A DNA stretch of 64,000 bases from CAKMZU01 sp965248335 (GTDB lineage: Bacteria; Pseudomonadota; Gammaproteobacteria; Pseudomonadales; DT-91), in assembly GCA_965248335.1 (NCBI GenBank), contig CBDFIY010000002.1, forward strand, positions 558,001 to 622,000, given 5' to 3'. The position numbers and the translations under genes were made by a program. The notes below the pieces were generated by a model. The model ran no database searches. It was not told the DNA's origin and was given only the letters and a program-made list of their open reading frames with translations. Position 1 is the stretch's first letter, and every line of letters starts with the position of its first letter. Of this stretch, positions 54,604 to 64,000 are shown piece by piece.

Positions 54604-55780
54604 TGTGTGTTGCAAGTGCTTTCGATGACCTCGTGATATTTTTATAAAAGCTGCCTTTAATTTGTGTGTTATATCGAATAGACGCGATCAGGCAATCTAT
54701 TTTTTTTCTAGATGGATTTTCAGGATTTTTCCAAAATTCATCCAGTGTTTGTTGTGATGTGATGCTGGGTAAATTCCAAAATGCTCTTCCCAATACCTTT
54801 ACCGGCAGGTGATGGATGAGTGCAGAAATACCTACCGTACTGTTCAGTGTGACAACACCTCTTGTATGCCGTAACAGGTCTGGAAGCGACCAGTCGTGGC
54901 CATAAAAAATACGGTCGCTAACACTGTTATCATTCGCTGCTTGGTTAATGCACTCAGCGTAATGGCTGTGCCCCCTATCAACAGGGTGATGTTTGATCAG
55001 CAGGGCAGTATCTTTGGGTGCATTGCGCGCAAAAGACTGAATGGTGCTTTCAATGACTGATGTCATCGAGCTAAAGTCAGAGTGTGTGATGATTTGAGAG
55101 TCCGTAGCAACCTGTAAAGGAAGCAGATAAAAACGGTCACCAAAGCCTTTGTGCATATCTGTAAGCGACTGCTTGTCTTTAGCCTTGCAATGATATTTCC
55201 GATAGAAGTTTTTTAGCCATAATTTACCTTGAACGACAGGTGATGGATTGATGTGGTGGTTTTGATAATGCGGAAAATCTCGGCGCTGAAGATGCATGGC
55301 CCAGAAGTATAAGCTGGCATAAATTAATCTCTGTGCAAAGGTATTTCCTGTGGTGTCTTTTTTTTCCTTTTGTGTGAGGGCTCGTTGTTCTTGTGTGAAA
55401 TCGGTGTGTTCAAGAAAGGATGAGGCGGCATTAACACCCTCGTTTTCGCAGGTAATCCAGTCGGGGCGTAAGTATCCTTCTTCTAGCACTTTGATGGTGC
55501 AGTCGTGTTGGCGGGCAACGCTTATGGCGGCTTGATGATAAGAGCGGCAGTCACCATACAGCACGACGCATTCAATCTGATGCTGACGAATAAATTGTGA
55601 AAGGTATTCAGGCCATGCGCTTAGCGGCTTGTTGTAATCGGTACAGTGGCCTTCATTGCTGAAAAAACGGTCGCCAGCATTGAAATGTATACGAAAAACG
55701 TGGTGATTTTTCTCTAATAAGGCTTTTGTTAGGCGAGCAAAGAAAGGGCCAAGGGGGCCTTGTAGCAATAGAATGTTCAA
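54530..55780 (-). CDS. kpsS: KpsS-like capsule polysaccharide Kdo transferase
   Basis: The family start is NILLLQGPLGPFFARL, so TTG at 55780 (14 nt after the kpsC stop) is preferred; the frame is open to 55828. The capsule-synthesis domain shows CVVLYGDCRSYHQAA, IKVLEEGYLRPDWIT, ALLIKHHPVDRGHSHY and GVVTLNSTVGISALIHHLPVKVLG. KpsS adds the first Kdo to phosphatidylglycerol for group 2 capsules. The C-terminal 24 residues (from IYPSKLEMQEGG) are encoded by the repeat copy, so the native end was lost or extended. Confidence 0.85.
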   Translation of the reverse strand: MNILLLQGPLGPFFARLTKALLEKNHHVFRIHFNAGDRFFSNEGHCTDYNKPLSAWPEYLSQFIRQHQIECVVLYGDCRSYHQAAISVARQHDCTIKVLEEGYLRPDWITCENEGVNAASSFLEHTDFTQEQRALTQKEKKDTTGNTFAQRLIYASLYFWAMHLQRRDFPHYQNHHINPSPVVQGKLWLKNFYRKYHCKAKDKQSLTDMHKGFGDRFYLLPLQVATDSQIITHSDFSSMTSVIESTIQSFARNAPKDTALLIKHHPVDRGHSHYAECINQAANDNSVSDRIFYGHDWSLPDLLRHTRGVVTLNSTVGISALIHHLPVKVLGRAFWNLPSITSQQTLDEFWKNPENPSRKKIDCLIASIRYNTQIKGSFYKNITRSSKALATHIYPSKLEMQEGGKRANLHELTPRK

Positions 55781-55793
55781 AGTAAAACCAGTG

Positions 55794-57827
55794 TTAGATC
55801 TTGCGTAAGCGGCGAATAGCGAGAGCATTGAGAAAGCGAATTTTTTGGAGTAAGCGCCCTATGTGGCTAATGCCTGTTTTTATTGTTATATCCTGTGAAG
55901 TGAGAATATCAATCGTGCTTTCAGCAGACGTATCCAGCTCACTGTCGGGATGTAAATATCGAGGGTATTGTATCAGAGTCAGGAAGCACAGTTCAGAAAG
56001 AGTTCGAACTTTGGATCTTCTTAACGTAGATACTTTATCTTGTGTTAACCCAAACCCAGCGTAGAACGGCAAGCCATAACAAACGACTTTTTTCTTTTTT
56101 AGTAACGCTTCAAAGCCTACGAGGGATGTTAAAACATGTACTTCATCGACTTCATCAAGTGTGGAGTGGATGTCACTGTCACAGTCAATGAAATCTGCAT
56201 AAGGTTGTGCTTGTGTCGGTGTTAACCCAGTGCGCTCGCCGGTAAGCACATCGGGATGAGGTCTATAGATAATAAAGGCGTTGGGGTTGTCCTGCCTGGC
56301 TTGTTTTAACATGCTAAAAATAGTGGTGCCATCGAGCACGCCGAAACGAATCGATGCATCTGATTCGACTTGCCCCGGAACAAGAATCAAGCTTGTATAG
56401 TTATTACGTTGAACTTCAAGTGCGATGCGTGGTTTTTTTAGGTTGTATTTACTGATCCTGTTTTCTTGTATTTGGCGAATCAAACTCTCAGCACGCAGGC
56501 TTTGTGCTTCAGTGACTTGTTTATTTTCAAGTAAATACTCAAGGTCTGAAGGCCTTGTTGCATCAAAATAAATGCCTCTCGTATCCAATACCAGTGATAG
56601 CGGTGGGGTTAAGTCGACGCCCAAGCCATTCGATCGAATAAATCCATCTTCCATGCGAATAACATGATCATGTTTTATTTCTCGATGATTATTGCTCCAG
56701 AGTAAAATAGCATCGTCTTTGGTTGCCTGTTTTATGGCTTTTTGTTTATTACAAAAGACAATATTTTTTGATAAGGGAGCGAGCCATGGAGGAAGAAGTA
56801 GCCTTTTCCATAATGAAAAATCGACAGCATAGAGTGTGGCATAACCATGCGTATGACGAAGTTGCTTCCCCTGAATAATAAAGGGAAGAATATCTTCGAT
56901 AGTGCATAGCTCATGCGTTTCAGGATGAATGTATTGGCAGTATTTGATTAAAGCACCAAATGTTAAAGTTTCTAGGCTGATAGGCAGCCTTTCATGTGGT
57001 GCTTTTTTATGATCACAGGTTAAGCCGTAGCCCGAATAAAAAGGGACACCGAAGCAATGTACTTTACAGTTGTACCATAATGCCTCGATGCCCATCTGAG
57101 AAGAAACCGTATAAAGGGTTTTGATGCGGGTAAACAGCTGCTTTGTTGATATTTCAGTCGGTAAAATACGCAAATTAGGGTAGCGATGTATTTGGGCGTA
57201 GATGACGCCTTGTTTTTTTCCCAGTAAAACATCAGGGTGCACTTTTAGATAAAGGTGCTGTGAAGGCTGATGATTGATTGCATGCTCCACCATTTGAAAA
57301 AAATCATCAGCCTCAGCGAGTGCGCCTGTAATAGATGCATCACCTGCTGTTTGATCAATGATCACAACGCTATCAGGCTCAATAGCGTTTAGTGTTTCAG
57401 CGCTGACACTTTTTTCCTGATTATATTTGCTGATGCCGTATTCAGTGATTGTTTTAATGATCAACTGCGTTCGGAATTTCTCGGCATCGGTGAGTCTTAA
57501 TGTGTGCAGTAAAGCGCTTAAGTCTGACGGTGTGCGGGCATCATAATAAATGCCTGTTGTGTCATGAATCAGGCTTAATCGCTGAGGGTTAAGGGATGGG
57601 TGAGAAAGGTAGGCGATAAAACCATCTTCTAGTTGATGGTAAGGGATAGAGAGTGCTTTAGCCCATCGTCGACTTTTCTCTGTGCTGGGTTTATTGCCCC
57701 AGCCGACGAATATTGGGCTAGCTTTCTTATTGATTTGACCTTTGTAGTGAATCATCTTGGGCGTTGAGCCCAGCAGTGCTTGTACAGCTTCGTCTCTGCT
57801 AATGGGGGGCGAGTTGGTAATCCACAT
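55794..57827 (-). CDS. kpsC: KpsC-like capsule Kdo transferase, two-module
   Basis: The 677-residue protein has two related capsule-synthesis modules, each with an EDGFI-type signature (QLEDGFIAYLSHPS near 66 and RMEDGFIRSNGLGVDLTPP near 395), a DARTPSDL/DATRPSDL element and a HPDVL motif (KVHPDVLLGKK; YRPHPDVLTGER). This is the dual GT99/GT107 layout of KpsC, which builds the beta-Kdo linker of group 2 capsules. It is upstream of and almost touching kpsS. Confidence 0.9.
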   Translation of the reverse strand: MWITNSPPISRDEAVQALLGSTPKMIHYKGQINKKASPIFVGWGNKPSTEKSRRWAKALSIPYHQLEDGFIAYLSHPSLNPQRLSLIHDTTGIYYDARTPSDLSALLHTLRLTDAEKFRTQLIIKTITEYGISKYNQEKSVSAETLNAIEPDSVVIIDQTAGDASITGALAEADDFFQMVEHAINHQPSQHLYLKVHPDVLLGKKQGVIYAQIHRYPNLRILPTEISTKQLFTRIKTLYTVSSQMGIEALWYNCKVHCFGVPFYSGYGLTCDHKKAPHERLPISLETLTFGALIKYCQYIHPETHELCTIEDILPFIIQGKQLRHTHGYATLYAVDFSLWKRLLLPPWLAPLSKNIVFCNKQKAIKQATKDDAILLWSNNHREIKHDHVIRMEDGFIRSNGLGVDLTPPLSLVLDTRGIYFDATRPSDLEYLLENKQVTEAQSLRAESLIRQIQENRISKYNLKKPRIALEVQRNNYTSLILVPGQVESDASIRFGVLDGTTIFSMLKQARQDNPNAFIIYRPHPDVLTGERTGLTPTQAQPYADFIDCDSDIHSTLDEVDEVHVLTSLVGFEALLKKKKVVCYGLPFYAGFGLTQDKVSTLRRSKVRTLSELCFLTLIQYPRYLHPDSELDTSAESTIDILTSQDITIKTGISHIGRLLQKIRFLNALAIRRLRKI

Positions 57828-57952
57828 AATCTTTGAGCCCCGTCTTAAGGGGCTCTAACCTTTTTTCTTGTGTGGTTGAGCGATAAGCGACAATTAATTA
57901 AGTGACAATAGATTAAGCGTGAATAACGCTAGTGCGTTTAGGGTATTGCCGG

Positions 57953-58207
57953 CTAGTGGAGAATAACTTCTTCACTCACTGATGGTGAAATAGGCGCTTC
58001 AGTCAGTTCCGAAAAAGCCAGCATACCCGCTTCGATCATAGCTTGAGCAATGAGCATTTTAGATTCTTGCATAGAGCCCAAAGAGTCTTTTGAAAACTTC
58101 AATGTAACAATAGGCTCTGCTTGCTCATTATCAACGCGTTTCAGGGCTACATCTCCATTAGCCAATTCAATCAGTTCTAGTAAAGATTCAGACACAGACT
58201 TTCTCAC
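57953..58207 (-). CDS. Small conserved gammaproteobacterial protein
   Basis: The 84-residue protein starts at GTG and begins MRKSVSESLLELIELANGDVALKRVD, with VTLKFSKDS and AQAMIEAGMLAF later. It resembles a family of about 80-residue uncharacterised proteins of pseudomonads and relatives, by memory rather than search. It lies 21 nt downstream of the ABC1 kinase and is likely co-transcribed with it. Confidence 0.6.
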   Translation of the reverse strand: MRKSVSESLLELIELANGDVALKRVDNEQAEPIVTLKFSKDSLGSMQESKMLIAQAMIEAGMLAFSELTEAPISPSVSEEVILH

Positions 58208-58228
58208 TTCATATATTAAGCGGCTATT

Positions 58229-59545
58229 TTAAACGGCTAAGCCAATCATATCCAATCGTTCGTCATTGAACATACCTATTTCGGGTGCCAAGAGGCTAAT
58301 GAAACGATCAAAGTAGAGGAATTGCTTCACTAAAAGGGTGAATTCACGCGGAAAGCGAATGCCATGCTTGGCGCTGATTGTCGAAAAACTCGTCATAACT
58401 GCACGCCAAAGGTGATCAGGGTCTTGGCTTACAAGTGTGTCCTCTTGCATGATGGTTGCCCAGAAGTCGGCGAGATCATCTGAAAAAGCGGGCAAGCTTA
58501 CGGCTGAATCTGTTGCGCCGATTTTACTGAGCGCAAGGGCAATGCCATCAAAATTCTGGACGGGTAAGCATACGGCGAGTGAGGTTAGTCCGTCCCATGT
58601 TCTTTCTGACAGGCGCCCAACGATGCCAAAGTCGATAAAGCCGATGCGTCCGTCATTAAGCATCATCACATTGCCGGCATGTAAATCGGCATGATAAATA
58701 CGGCATTGTTTCAGGCTCATAAACCATACGTCGAGCGCTTTTGCTAAAGAGGCATCAGGCGTTTTTGTTATGCGATAAACACCTTTTGTGTCAGTAAGGG
58801 GTACGCCAAAAAAGCGCTCCATGGTTAACACCGTTTTTGTCGATAATTCTGGATAGACCTTTGGTGCAACAACGTCGGTGATGCTGTTTTTATCAAGAAA
58901 TCGTCTGAACTCGTTAATGTTTTCTGCTTCTTGATAAAAATCACATTCGTCGAGCATACCATCACGCATTTCTTTGACGATATCGATGAGCGATGATTTC
59001 CAAGCTTTTGTCGTGAGCTTTTCTATCATTTGTGTGGAAAAATATAAAAACTGAAAATCTGTTTCTAGTGTTTGCCGCACCCCAGGTTTTTGAACTTTTA
59101 AAACAACCTTTTCGCCAGATAATAGTTCAGCTGCATGCACTTGTGCGATGGACGCCGACGCGAGAGGTTTTTTATCAATATATCTGAACTTAGTTTGAAT
59201 TTTTGAACCAAGTTGCTCTTCGAGAATGGGTTGTATGATATCAAAAGGTAAAGGTTTTGTTTGATCGAGGCACGATTGAAATGCATCGACGTATTTCTCA
59301 GGGAATAATGTCGGCGAACTTGCGACTAATTGCCCGAGTTTTATATAGGTACAACCAAGATCCTGTAAGGTATCACGCAACAAAATGGGAAAGTTGTCGT
59401 CCTGACGGGTTTTGTACCACTGATAGAAAAGTTTGTTTGCAGCGAGGCTTGTTTGGCCCATACGTTTGATTGAGCGCGAAGCAGAGCGTAGTTCCTTTAA
59501 CATGAGGCGTCCATTTTTATTCGGCGTTGATAGCTGGTCGACCAA
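58229..59545 (-). CDS. ABC1/UbiB-family (AarF) atypical kinase
   Basis: The 438-residue ADCK-type protein has the KxGQ motif region (YIKLGQLVASSPTLFPEKY), the Ala-rich loop (KPLASASIAQVHAA), the lysine VVLKVQKPG, the catalytic HADLHAGNVMM and the metal site IDFGIVGRL. UbiB-like kinases support ubiquinone synthesis or lipid handling; a UbiB role is uncertain because the C-terminal TM pair is not evident. The start is TTG at 59545, with an ATG at 59503 as alternative. Confidence 0.88.
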   Translation of the reverse strand: MVDQLSTPNKNGRLMLKELRSASRSIKRMGQTSLAANKLFYQWYKTRQDDNFPILLRDTLQDLGCTYIKLGQLVASSPTLFPEKYVDAFQSCLDQTKPLPFDIIQPILEEQLGSKIQTKFRYIDKKPLASASIAQVHAAELLSGEKVVLKVQKPGVRQTLETDFQFLYFSTQMIEKLTTKAWKSSLIDIVKEMRDGMLDECDFYQEAENINEFRRFLDKNSITDVVAPKVYPELSTKTVLTMERFFGVPLTDTKGVYRITKTPDASLAKALDVWFMSLKQCRIYHADLHAGNVMMLNDGRIGFIDFGIVGRLSERTWDGLTSLAVCLPVQNFDGIALALSKIGATDSAVSLPAFSDDLADFWATIMQEDTLVSQDPDHLWRAVMTSFSTISAKHGIRFPREFTLLVKQFLYFDRFISLLAPEIGMFNDERLDMIGLAV

Positions 59546-59667
59546 CTGAGATTTTAAGCATATAACGATAAGTTAGCATTGTAAATTAGAGATTTTGATG
59601 CCAGTAAATGACGTCGCTTCTGCGGATTCTCAAGAGTCAGCAGAGCCCCAATCTTCGGATAAAATGG

Positions 59668-62583
59668 TTATGCAATTTCTACTGCAATTGCATAGAGTAA
59701 ATCTTTTCGGTCTACAGGTTTGGATAGATACTGTGATGCGCCAGCCGCTAAGCATTTTTCTTTATCTGTAGCCATCGCTTTTGCCGTGAGGGCGATAATG
59801 GGCAGTTGGCTTTGCTGGCGTTTTAGTTTTTCCATTACCTGGTAGCCATCCATGATTGGCATCATTATATCGAGAAGCATAACATCGATATTTTTATCAT
59901 GTTTAATGGCTTCCAACGCCTCTTGACCGCTTCTGGCAAGTGTTACGTCTAGACCTGCATCTTTAAGAATCAGTGAAAGCGAATACAGATTACGTTCATC
60001 ATCATCGACAAGGAGCAATTGTTTGCCATTAAAGTCATACTCAATATTTTTTTCTTTAATTTTGTGCTCCCTAAATTGGGTAGCGAGAATCGTTTTAGTA
60101 AGCAAGCAGACCTCCTTAATGGCTTTTGGCGTTTTCAAAATAATATAATCGGCGAGTTGTTGAATGCGTTTTTTTTCTGTTAAAGAGAGATCTTCAGCGG
60201 TAAAAACAATGAGCGGTGTGTCTTTGTAGTCATCGAGTTCACGAATAGCCTTAAAAAGAGACTCATCTTGATAATCAGGTAGGTTTAAATCAATGATTAG
60301 GCATGAAAAAAGATGCGTTTTTATAGCCGCAAAGGCTTTTTCTCCACTGGTTTCGATGATAACAGGGACATCGTTTTTGGTGAAAACACTGCGCATAGTT
60401 TGTATTAATACGGGGTTATCTTCAACGATGAGTACTTTGGCAGTTGATAAGTGTTTGTTGAAACCGCTGGGGTAGCTCGTTTCTATGGGAAGAGGGGCTT
60501 GCCTGGCGAGTAGCTCCTGGTCAGCAATTTTAGGGTTTATCGGTATTGTTAGTGTGAAGCAGCTACCTTGATTGTCACCTGCGCTATAAAGGCCTACTTG
60601 GCCATCAAGTAATTTGGCTAATTCACGCGAGATGGAAAGGCCAAGACCCGTACCGCCGTATTTTCTACTCGTGGTTCCGTCAAGTTGCTTAAATGCCTCG
60701 AAAACGTCATCTTGCATCGCATTTTTGATGCCGAGCCCCGTATCCCTGACAGAAATTTTAAGGTCTTTGGTGGATCTTCCGTTTTCGGCGGCAACTCTAA
60801 AATCGACATATACTCCCCCGGTATCCGTGAATTTTAATGCATTAGAGATAAAGTTTTTAAGGATTTGTTTGAGGCGAAAAGAATCACTACCGATGAGTAT
60901 GGGTACATTTATTGCCACCTTAACTTGATAGGTCAGCTGTTTGTTTTTGGCTTGTAGGTCAAACGTGTGAAAGAGGTTATCAGCAAGTAATCGAATGTCG
61001 AGTTTCTCCCAGACAACATCCATTTTGCCTTCTTCAATTTTTGATAAATCTAAAATATCATTAATCAATGACAGTAATTCATTACCGGCATTATGAATCA
61101 CATGTGCATTTTGAACTTCTTGTTGAGAGAGTAGCCCGCTTCGGTTATTCACTAATGACTCAGACAAAATGAGGATACTGTTGAGTGGTGTTCTAAGTTC
61201 GTGCGACATGGTAGAGAGGAACTGAGACTTGTAACGGCCACTGACTTCAAGTTCATGCCGTTGATCTTTAAGTACTTTGGCTTGCTCTTGTGTTTGGGTG
61301 AGCATATTTGCGAGTGCTGTTCTTGCATTGGCAGAATTAATAGCAATGAATACAGCAGCGTTACCTTTGCTGATTAATGCGAGATCGTCATCGGTAAAAG
61401 GTTGGCTGCTTTCCAGTTCAATGACGCCAATGGAGGTTGAATCCTTTGAAATAGGAAGGAGCATTAACGGAGAGTCGGCACGATCAAGGGGCGTGCATTT
61501 GGTTGGGGTTATATCATCTTTTTGAGGATTTAAAATGCGGCCATACGCCGCCCGCGCGACCTCACCAAGATAGGCGTGTTCAAAGCTTTTTTGTGCGGGG
61601 TTGATAGGGGTGTCGCTCAAACCAACTGACGATTGTAAAAGGAGTTTCTGCTCGTGATCAAAGAGGTAGATATTGCCGTTCTCAGCAGAGAATTGATGGA
61701 CGAAATATTGCAATACTTGGGTCAGTAATTGGTCAAGGTTCGGGTCCCCTCGCATAGTTTCGTTAAGTTCACTTAAAAAATCTTGCGTGCGCTCACGTTG
61801 GATATCATCTTCACGCTGTTTTTTTAAAGCCTCCTGCATGGCTTTTAGTGAGAGCATCATCTTGCCTGTCTCATCATTCGATCGCGGCTTAATCTCTTGA
61901 TCGAGATTGCCTTCCGCAATTTGCTGTGCAAGATTCACGACTTTATGAAAAGCAGAGATTAAGTTCTTGATGACGAAAAAAGAGACAATGCCTAGGATCA
62001 GTGTCAGTAAAATTCCAAGCAATAAGCCAAAGTCGACTAAAAACTTACCTTCGCCTTGTATGACGGTGAGTTGTTTCTCAAAGGCGGCGTAACAATACTC
62101 AAAAAACTGACTTTGTGTTTGTTCATAATCTTGCTTGAGTAGTCCAATCTGATCGTAACCCATCAAGGTTTGCTGGTAACCTAGTTGTCCAGATAAAACG
62201 GCCGAGGTGTGCGCTGATGTGGTATCCGTATAGGTATTAAATGCATTGATAAGGTTGTTATAAACAGCGATGTTGAGCGTGTGTTTTTTCTGAAATTGCT
62301 TGAACTCTTGCCGCATGCTGCGCGCTTTAATATCGGCTTCCATGAGCGTATCCATATCGGCTTCAATCAGCGCGGCTTGATAAAGCTTATCAAGATCAGA
62401 AAAATTGATTTGGATGTCATTGGAAAATTTAAGAATGACGAAGTCTTCGTAAAAGACTTTATGCAGTTGATCTTGTAGGTTGACAGATAAGCGATAATTT
62501 GCGCTTTGAAAGATGAGGATTCCTACAAAACCAACAATAGCGATAAACGCTATTTTTAAACCGATGGATAGATGCTTGAACAC
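59668..62583 (-). CDS. Hybrid sensor histidine kinase with HAMP, GAF and two receivers
   Basis: The 971-residue protein starts at GTG with AGGA 6 nt ahead. In order it has TM1 (about 10-27), a four-helix periplasmic sensor, TM2 (about 185-208), HAMP, GAF (about 285-425), HisKA with MSHELRTPLNS, HATPase with NFISNALKFTD, DTGLGI and GTGLGLSIS, then receiver 1 (KVLIVEDNPVL; LIIDLNLPD) and receiver 2 (QLLLVDDDERN; MLLDIMMPIMDGYQV). There is no Hpt domain or cognate regulator nearby. The N-terminal sensor points to a periplasmic stimulus. Confidence 0.93.
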   Translation of the reverse strand: MFKHLSIGLKIAFIAIVGFVGILIFQSANYRLSVNLQDQLHKVFYEDFVILKFSNDIQINFSDLDKLYQAALIEADMDTLMEADIKARSMRQEFKQFQKKHTLNIAVYNNLINAFNTYTDTTSAHTSAVLSGQLGYQQTLMGYDQIGLLKQDYEQTQSQFFEYCYAAFEKQLTVIQGEGKFLVDFGLLLGILLTLILGIVSFFVIKNLISAFHKVVNLAQQIAEGNLDQEIKPRSNDETGKMMLSLKAMQEALKKQREDDIQRERTQDFLSELNETMRGDPNLDQLLTQVLQYFVHQFSAENGNIYLFDHEQKLLLQSSVGLSDTPINPAQKSFEHAYLGEVARAAYGRILNPQKDDITPTKCTPLDRADSPLMLLPISKDSTSIGVIELESSQPFTDDDLALISKGNAAVFIAINSANARTALANMLTQTQEQAKVLKDQRHELEVSGRYKSQFLSTMSHELRTPLNSILILSESLVNNRSGLLSQQEVQNAHVIHNAGNELLSLINDILDLSKIEEGKMDVVWEKLDIRLLADNLFHTFDLQAKNKQLTYQVKVAINVPILIGSDSFRLKQILKNFISNALKFTDTGGVYVDFRVAAENGRSTKDLKISVRDTGLGIKNAMQDDVFEAFKQLDGTTSRKYGGTGLGLSISRELAKLLDGQVGLYSAGDNQGSCFTLTIPINPKIADQELLARQAPLPIETSYPSGFNKHLSTAKVLIVEDNPVLIQTMRSVFTKNDVPVIIETSGEKAFAAIKTHLFSCLIIDLNLPDYQDESLFKAIRELDDYKDTPLIVFTAEDLSLTEKKRIQQLADYIILKTPKAIKEVCLLTKTILATQFREHKIKEKNIEYDFNGKQLLLVDDDERNLYSLSLILKDAGLDVTLARSGQEALEAIKHDKNIDVMLLDIMMPIMDGYQVMEKLKRQQSQLPIIALTAKAMATDKEKCLAAGASQYLSKPVDRKDLLYAIAVEIA

Positions 62584-62643
62584 AGATATTCCTGAATCTG
62601 TTGGTTGTTGTGGGGGTGCTGACTGGATATGGGGTAACTTACC

Positions 62644-62844
62644 TTAAACGCTCGGTAGATACAAAAGTTTGTTGGGTGTTGTGTGAGGTATGGGGGTTAG
62701 TATTTGACCTTTACAAGCGCCAATAGTAGTTATTTTGCTAATACGCCATGAGTCAGTAATAAAAGCGGCACTTTTGACTCGCATGTATGCGTTTTTTGCT
62801 GAGTTTGTATTAATAACTGAGTTGGGTGGCGTTGAATTAGTCAT
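62644..62844 (-). CDS. Possible small protein upstream of the hybrid kinase
   Basis: The 66-codon frame begins MTNSTPPNSVINTNSAKNAY with an AGGA site 8 nt before its ATG, 60 nt ahead of the kinase gene on the same strand. There is no recognised family or signal peptide. It could be real or chance. The rest of 62584-62943 shows nothing else. Confidence 0.25.
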   Translation of the reverse strand: MTNSTPPNSVINTNSAKNAYMRVKSAAFITDSWRISKITTIGACKGQILTPIPHTTPNKLLYLPSV

Positions 62845-62943
62845 GAACTATTCCTATAAAACATATTCTTATATTAATACCAAGCTTGATGGCTATGTGA
62901 AACCTGCCTGAAGTATTGTTTTTAATTGAGTAATGAGAAATGA

Positions 62944-64000
62944 ATGCCTCTCTGCCATTTTTACTTTGCATCAACGCCTTTGCATGTTTTTTTATCATCG
63001 GCAATTGCTTTAAAAGCACCGAACATCAATCACATTCTATTACTTATCGATCAGCCTGAAACTGAAAACAACCTTTATTTTACCGCTTTAGGTCAGTGGC
63101 ACGAATCGCCTTTCTCAGAAGTACAAATATTTGAAGGGCGTATCAAGTGTACTTTAAAAAAAATACAGTCGAGGAGGCGAATTTTTTATCAAATCAAACA
63201 ATTAATGATTGCCTATCAACCGGAGTGCTTGCTGACGGGAAACGACCGGCGAATTGAGTTCCAGTATGCGATGTCAATTGCAGGTGTATCTGCCAAAGGT
63301 GTTTATATTGATGAGGGAACATTTACCTATGTAGGGCGTGAGGCGTCTAGCCGAATAGGCGATATATTGATAGATAATATAGCTAAGAAGCTTGTTTATG
63401 GCTTCTTTTGGCGAAATCCGCCTACGGTGGGTGGGTCAAGCTGGATCCAAGAAATTTACGTTGCATTTCCTGATTATATACACCCTTTATTATCGCATAA
63501 ACGTTTGCTTAAGTTTGAACAATGCTGGCTTGAACAGCCCCAAATGAAAGATTTTTCAGATAAAATGTTCGAACTGCAAGACTATAAACCTAAACATCTC
63601 TCGTCTCTCAATGCGTTGATTATTTTGCCCCACGAATCGTTAATGTACACAGAGCAAGCTAAAAGGAATTGGCGAGAGGCATTAAAAAAACTTTTGCTCA
63701 AATACGATAAGGTGGGAGTAAAGTATCATCCGAGGGATACACATAATGATTTGTTAGCAGTGAGCAAAGAATATAAAATAATTGAAATCCCAAGAAAGAT
63801 AAATTTTGAATCGCTCTTGTCTCACATTAGTAGTGAGTGTGTTCTTATTGGCGATTTTTCAACAGTCCTAATCAACGCGCGCTGGTTAAGACCAGAGTTG
63901 GTGATTTATGCAGTGGAAGGAGAAAATGATACACAGGTTGAAAAATTTAAAAGCCTTTATTTGAAATTAAAAATAAATTTTGTCGGACTCGAATATTTCT
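62944..64000 (+). CDS. Polysialyltransferase-like glycosyltransferase, 3' end outside the window
   Basis: The frame stays open for 352 codons from ATG 62944 and runs off the end. The N-terminus MPLCHFYFASTPLHVFLSSA resembles the start of bacterial poly-/LOS-sialyltransferases. The three motifs of those families are recognisable: D/E-E-G in YIDEGTFTY, HP in VKYHPRD and a Ser/Thr patch in LIGDFSTVLI. It likely transfers a nonulosonic acid or related sugar onto capsule or lipooligosaccharide. The AT-rich base use hints at horizontal origin. Low similarity within this group limits certainty. Confidence 0.6.
   Translation, partial: MPLCHFYFASTPLHVFLSSAIALKAPNINHILLLIDQPETENNLYFTALGQWHESPFSEVQIFEGRIKCTLKKIQSRRRIFYQIKQLMIAYQPECLLTGNDRRIEFQYAMSIAGVSAKGVYIDEGTFTYVGREASSRIGDILIDNIAKKLVYGFFWRNPPTVGGSSWIQEIYVAFPDYIHPLLSHKRLLKFEQCWLEQPQMKDFSDKMFELQDYKPKHLSSLNALIILPHESLMYTEQAKRNWREALKKLLLKYDKVGVKYHPRDTHNDLLAVSKEYKIIEIPRKINFESLLSHISSECVLIGDFSTVLINARWLRPELVIYAVEGENDTQVEKFKSLYLKLKINFVGLEYF

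Noticed and set aside
59598..59771. Plus-strand 58-codon ORF beginning MPVNDVASADSQ between the ABC1 kinase and the hybrid kinase
   Set aside because: More than half lies antisense to the end of the kinase gene, the stop is inside it, and there is no recognised family or clear ribosome-binding site.
1..64000. tRNA, rRNA or CRISPR features
   Set aside because: I looked for T-arm-like motifs and regularly spaced direct repeats and saw none that I could support; a dedicated scan would be decisive.

Overview
The window looks like chromosome of a free-living, probably marine, gammaproteobacterium of moderate to low GC (about 43 % by eye). This rests on gene content and order: miaB-phoH-ybeY-corC, lapA-lapB-pyrF, cpdA-yqiA-parE beside a TolC gene, waaA, coq7, a wax-ester synthase and an assimilatory nitrate locus. 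An order such as Oceanospirillales or Cellvibrionales would fit, but I cannot name the genus. I saw no rRNA, tRNA or CRISPR array.

Layout. 0-2.7 kb: a three-gene unit (SRPBCC protein, LLM flavin oxidoreductase, TetR) flanked by two inverted copies of a 128-bp MITE-like repeat. 2.7-8.3 kb: corC, ybeY, phoH and miaB (minus strand), a DUF1820 gene and an aspartate-type aminotransferase. 8.3-11.8 kb: accessory DNA with a decayed ORF, an ArsR regulator, a WS/DGAT acyltransferase and an IS1595-type transposase remnant. 11.8-23 kb: core genes lapA-lapB-pyrF, feoAB under a probable Fur box, an exported deformylase-like protein, a TolC protein, cpdA, yqiA and parE. 23-29 kb: a polytopic membrane protein, a broken or phase-variable M64 peptidase lipoprotein, a globin-like/STAS protein and coq7. 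29-37 kb: an envelope-sugar region with a translationally coupled GT4-methyltransferase-toroid operon, a second methyltransferase, waaA, an APC permease and a hexapeptide acyltransferase. 37-42.4 kb: a TetR-controlled RND efflux pair with two matching operators. 42.5-44 kb: two AT-rich exported proteins. 44-53.4 kb: nitrate assimilation (nirB, nirD, nasA and a DmsB-DmsC fusion on the minus strand; a nitrate transporter on the plus strand) with two divergent sigma-54 promoters. 53.4-64 kb: capsule genes (kpsC, kpsS, and a polysialyltransferase-like gene running off the end), a UbiB/ABC1 kinase and a large hybrid histidine kinase.

Two things tie the window together. First, four full copies (128-129 bp) and three shortened forms of one TATACC-ended repeat are scattered through it. 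Two full copies supply the stop codon and last residues of a neighbouring gene, and one lies inside the nitrate regulatory region. Second, envelope functions recur: LapAB, WaaA, capsule, GT operon, TolC and RND. The least ordinary pieces are the nitrate reductase whose only apparent partner is a membrane DmsBC fusion, the secreted deformylase-like protein, the M64 lipoprotein interrupted at three homopolymer runs, and the GT4-methyltransferase-toroid operon.
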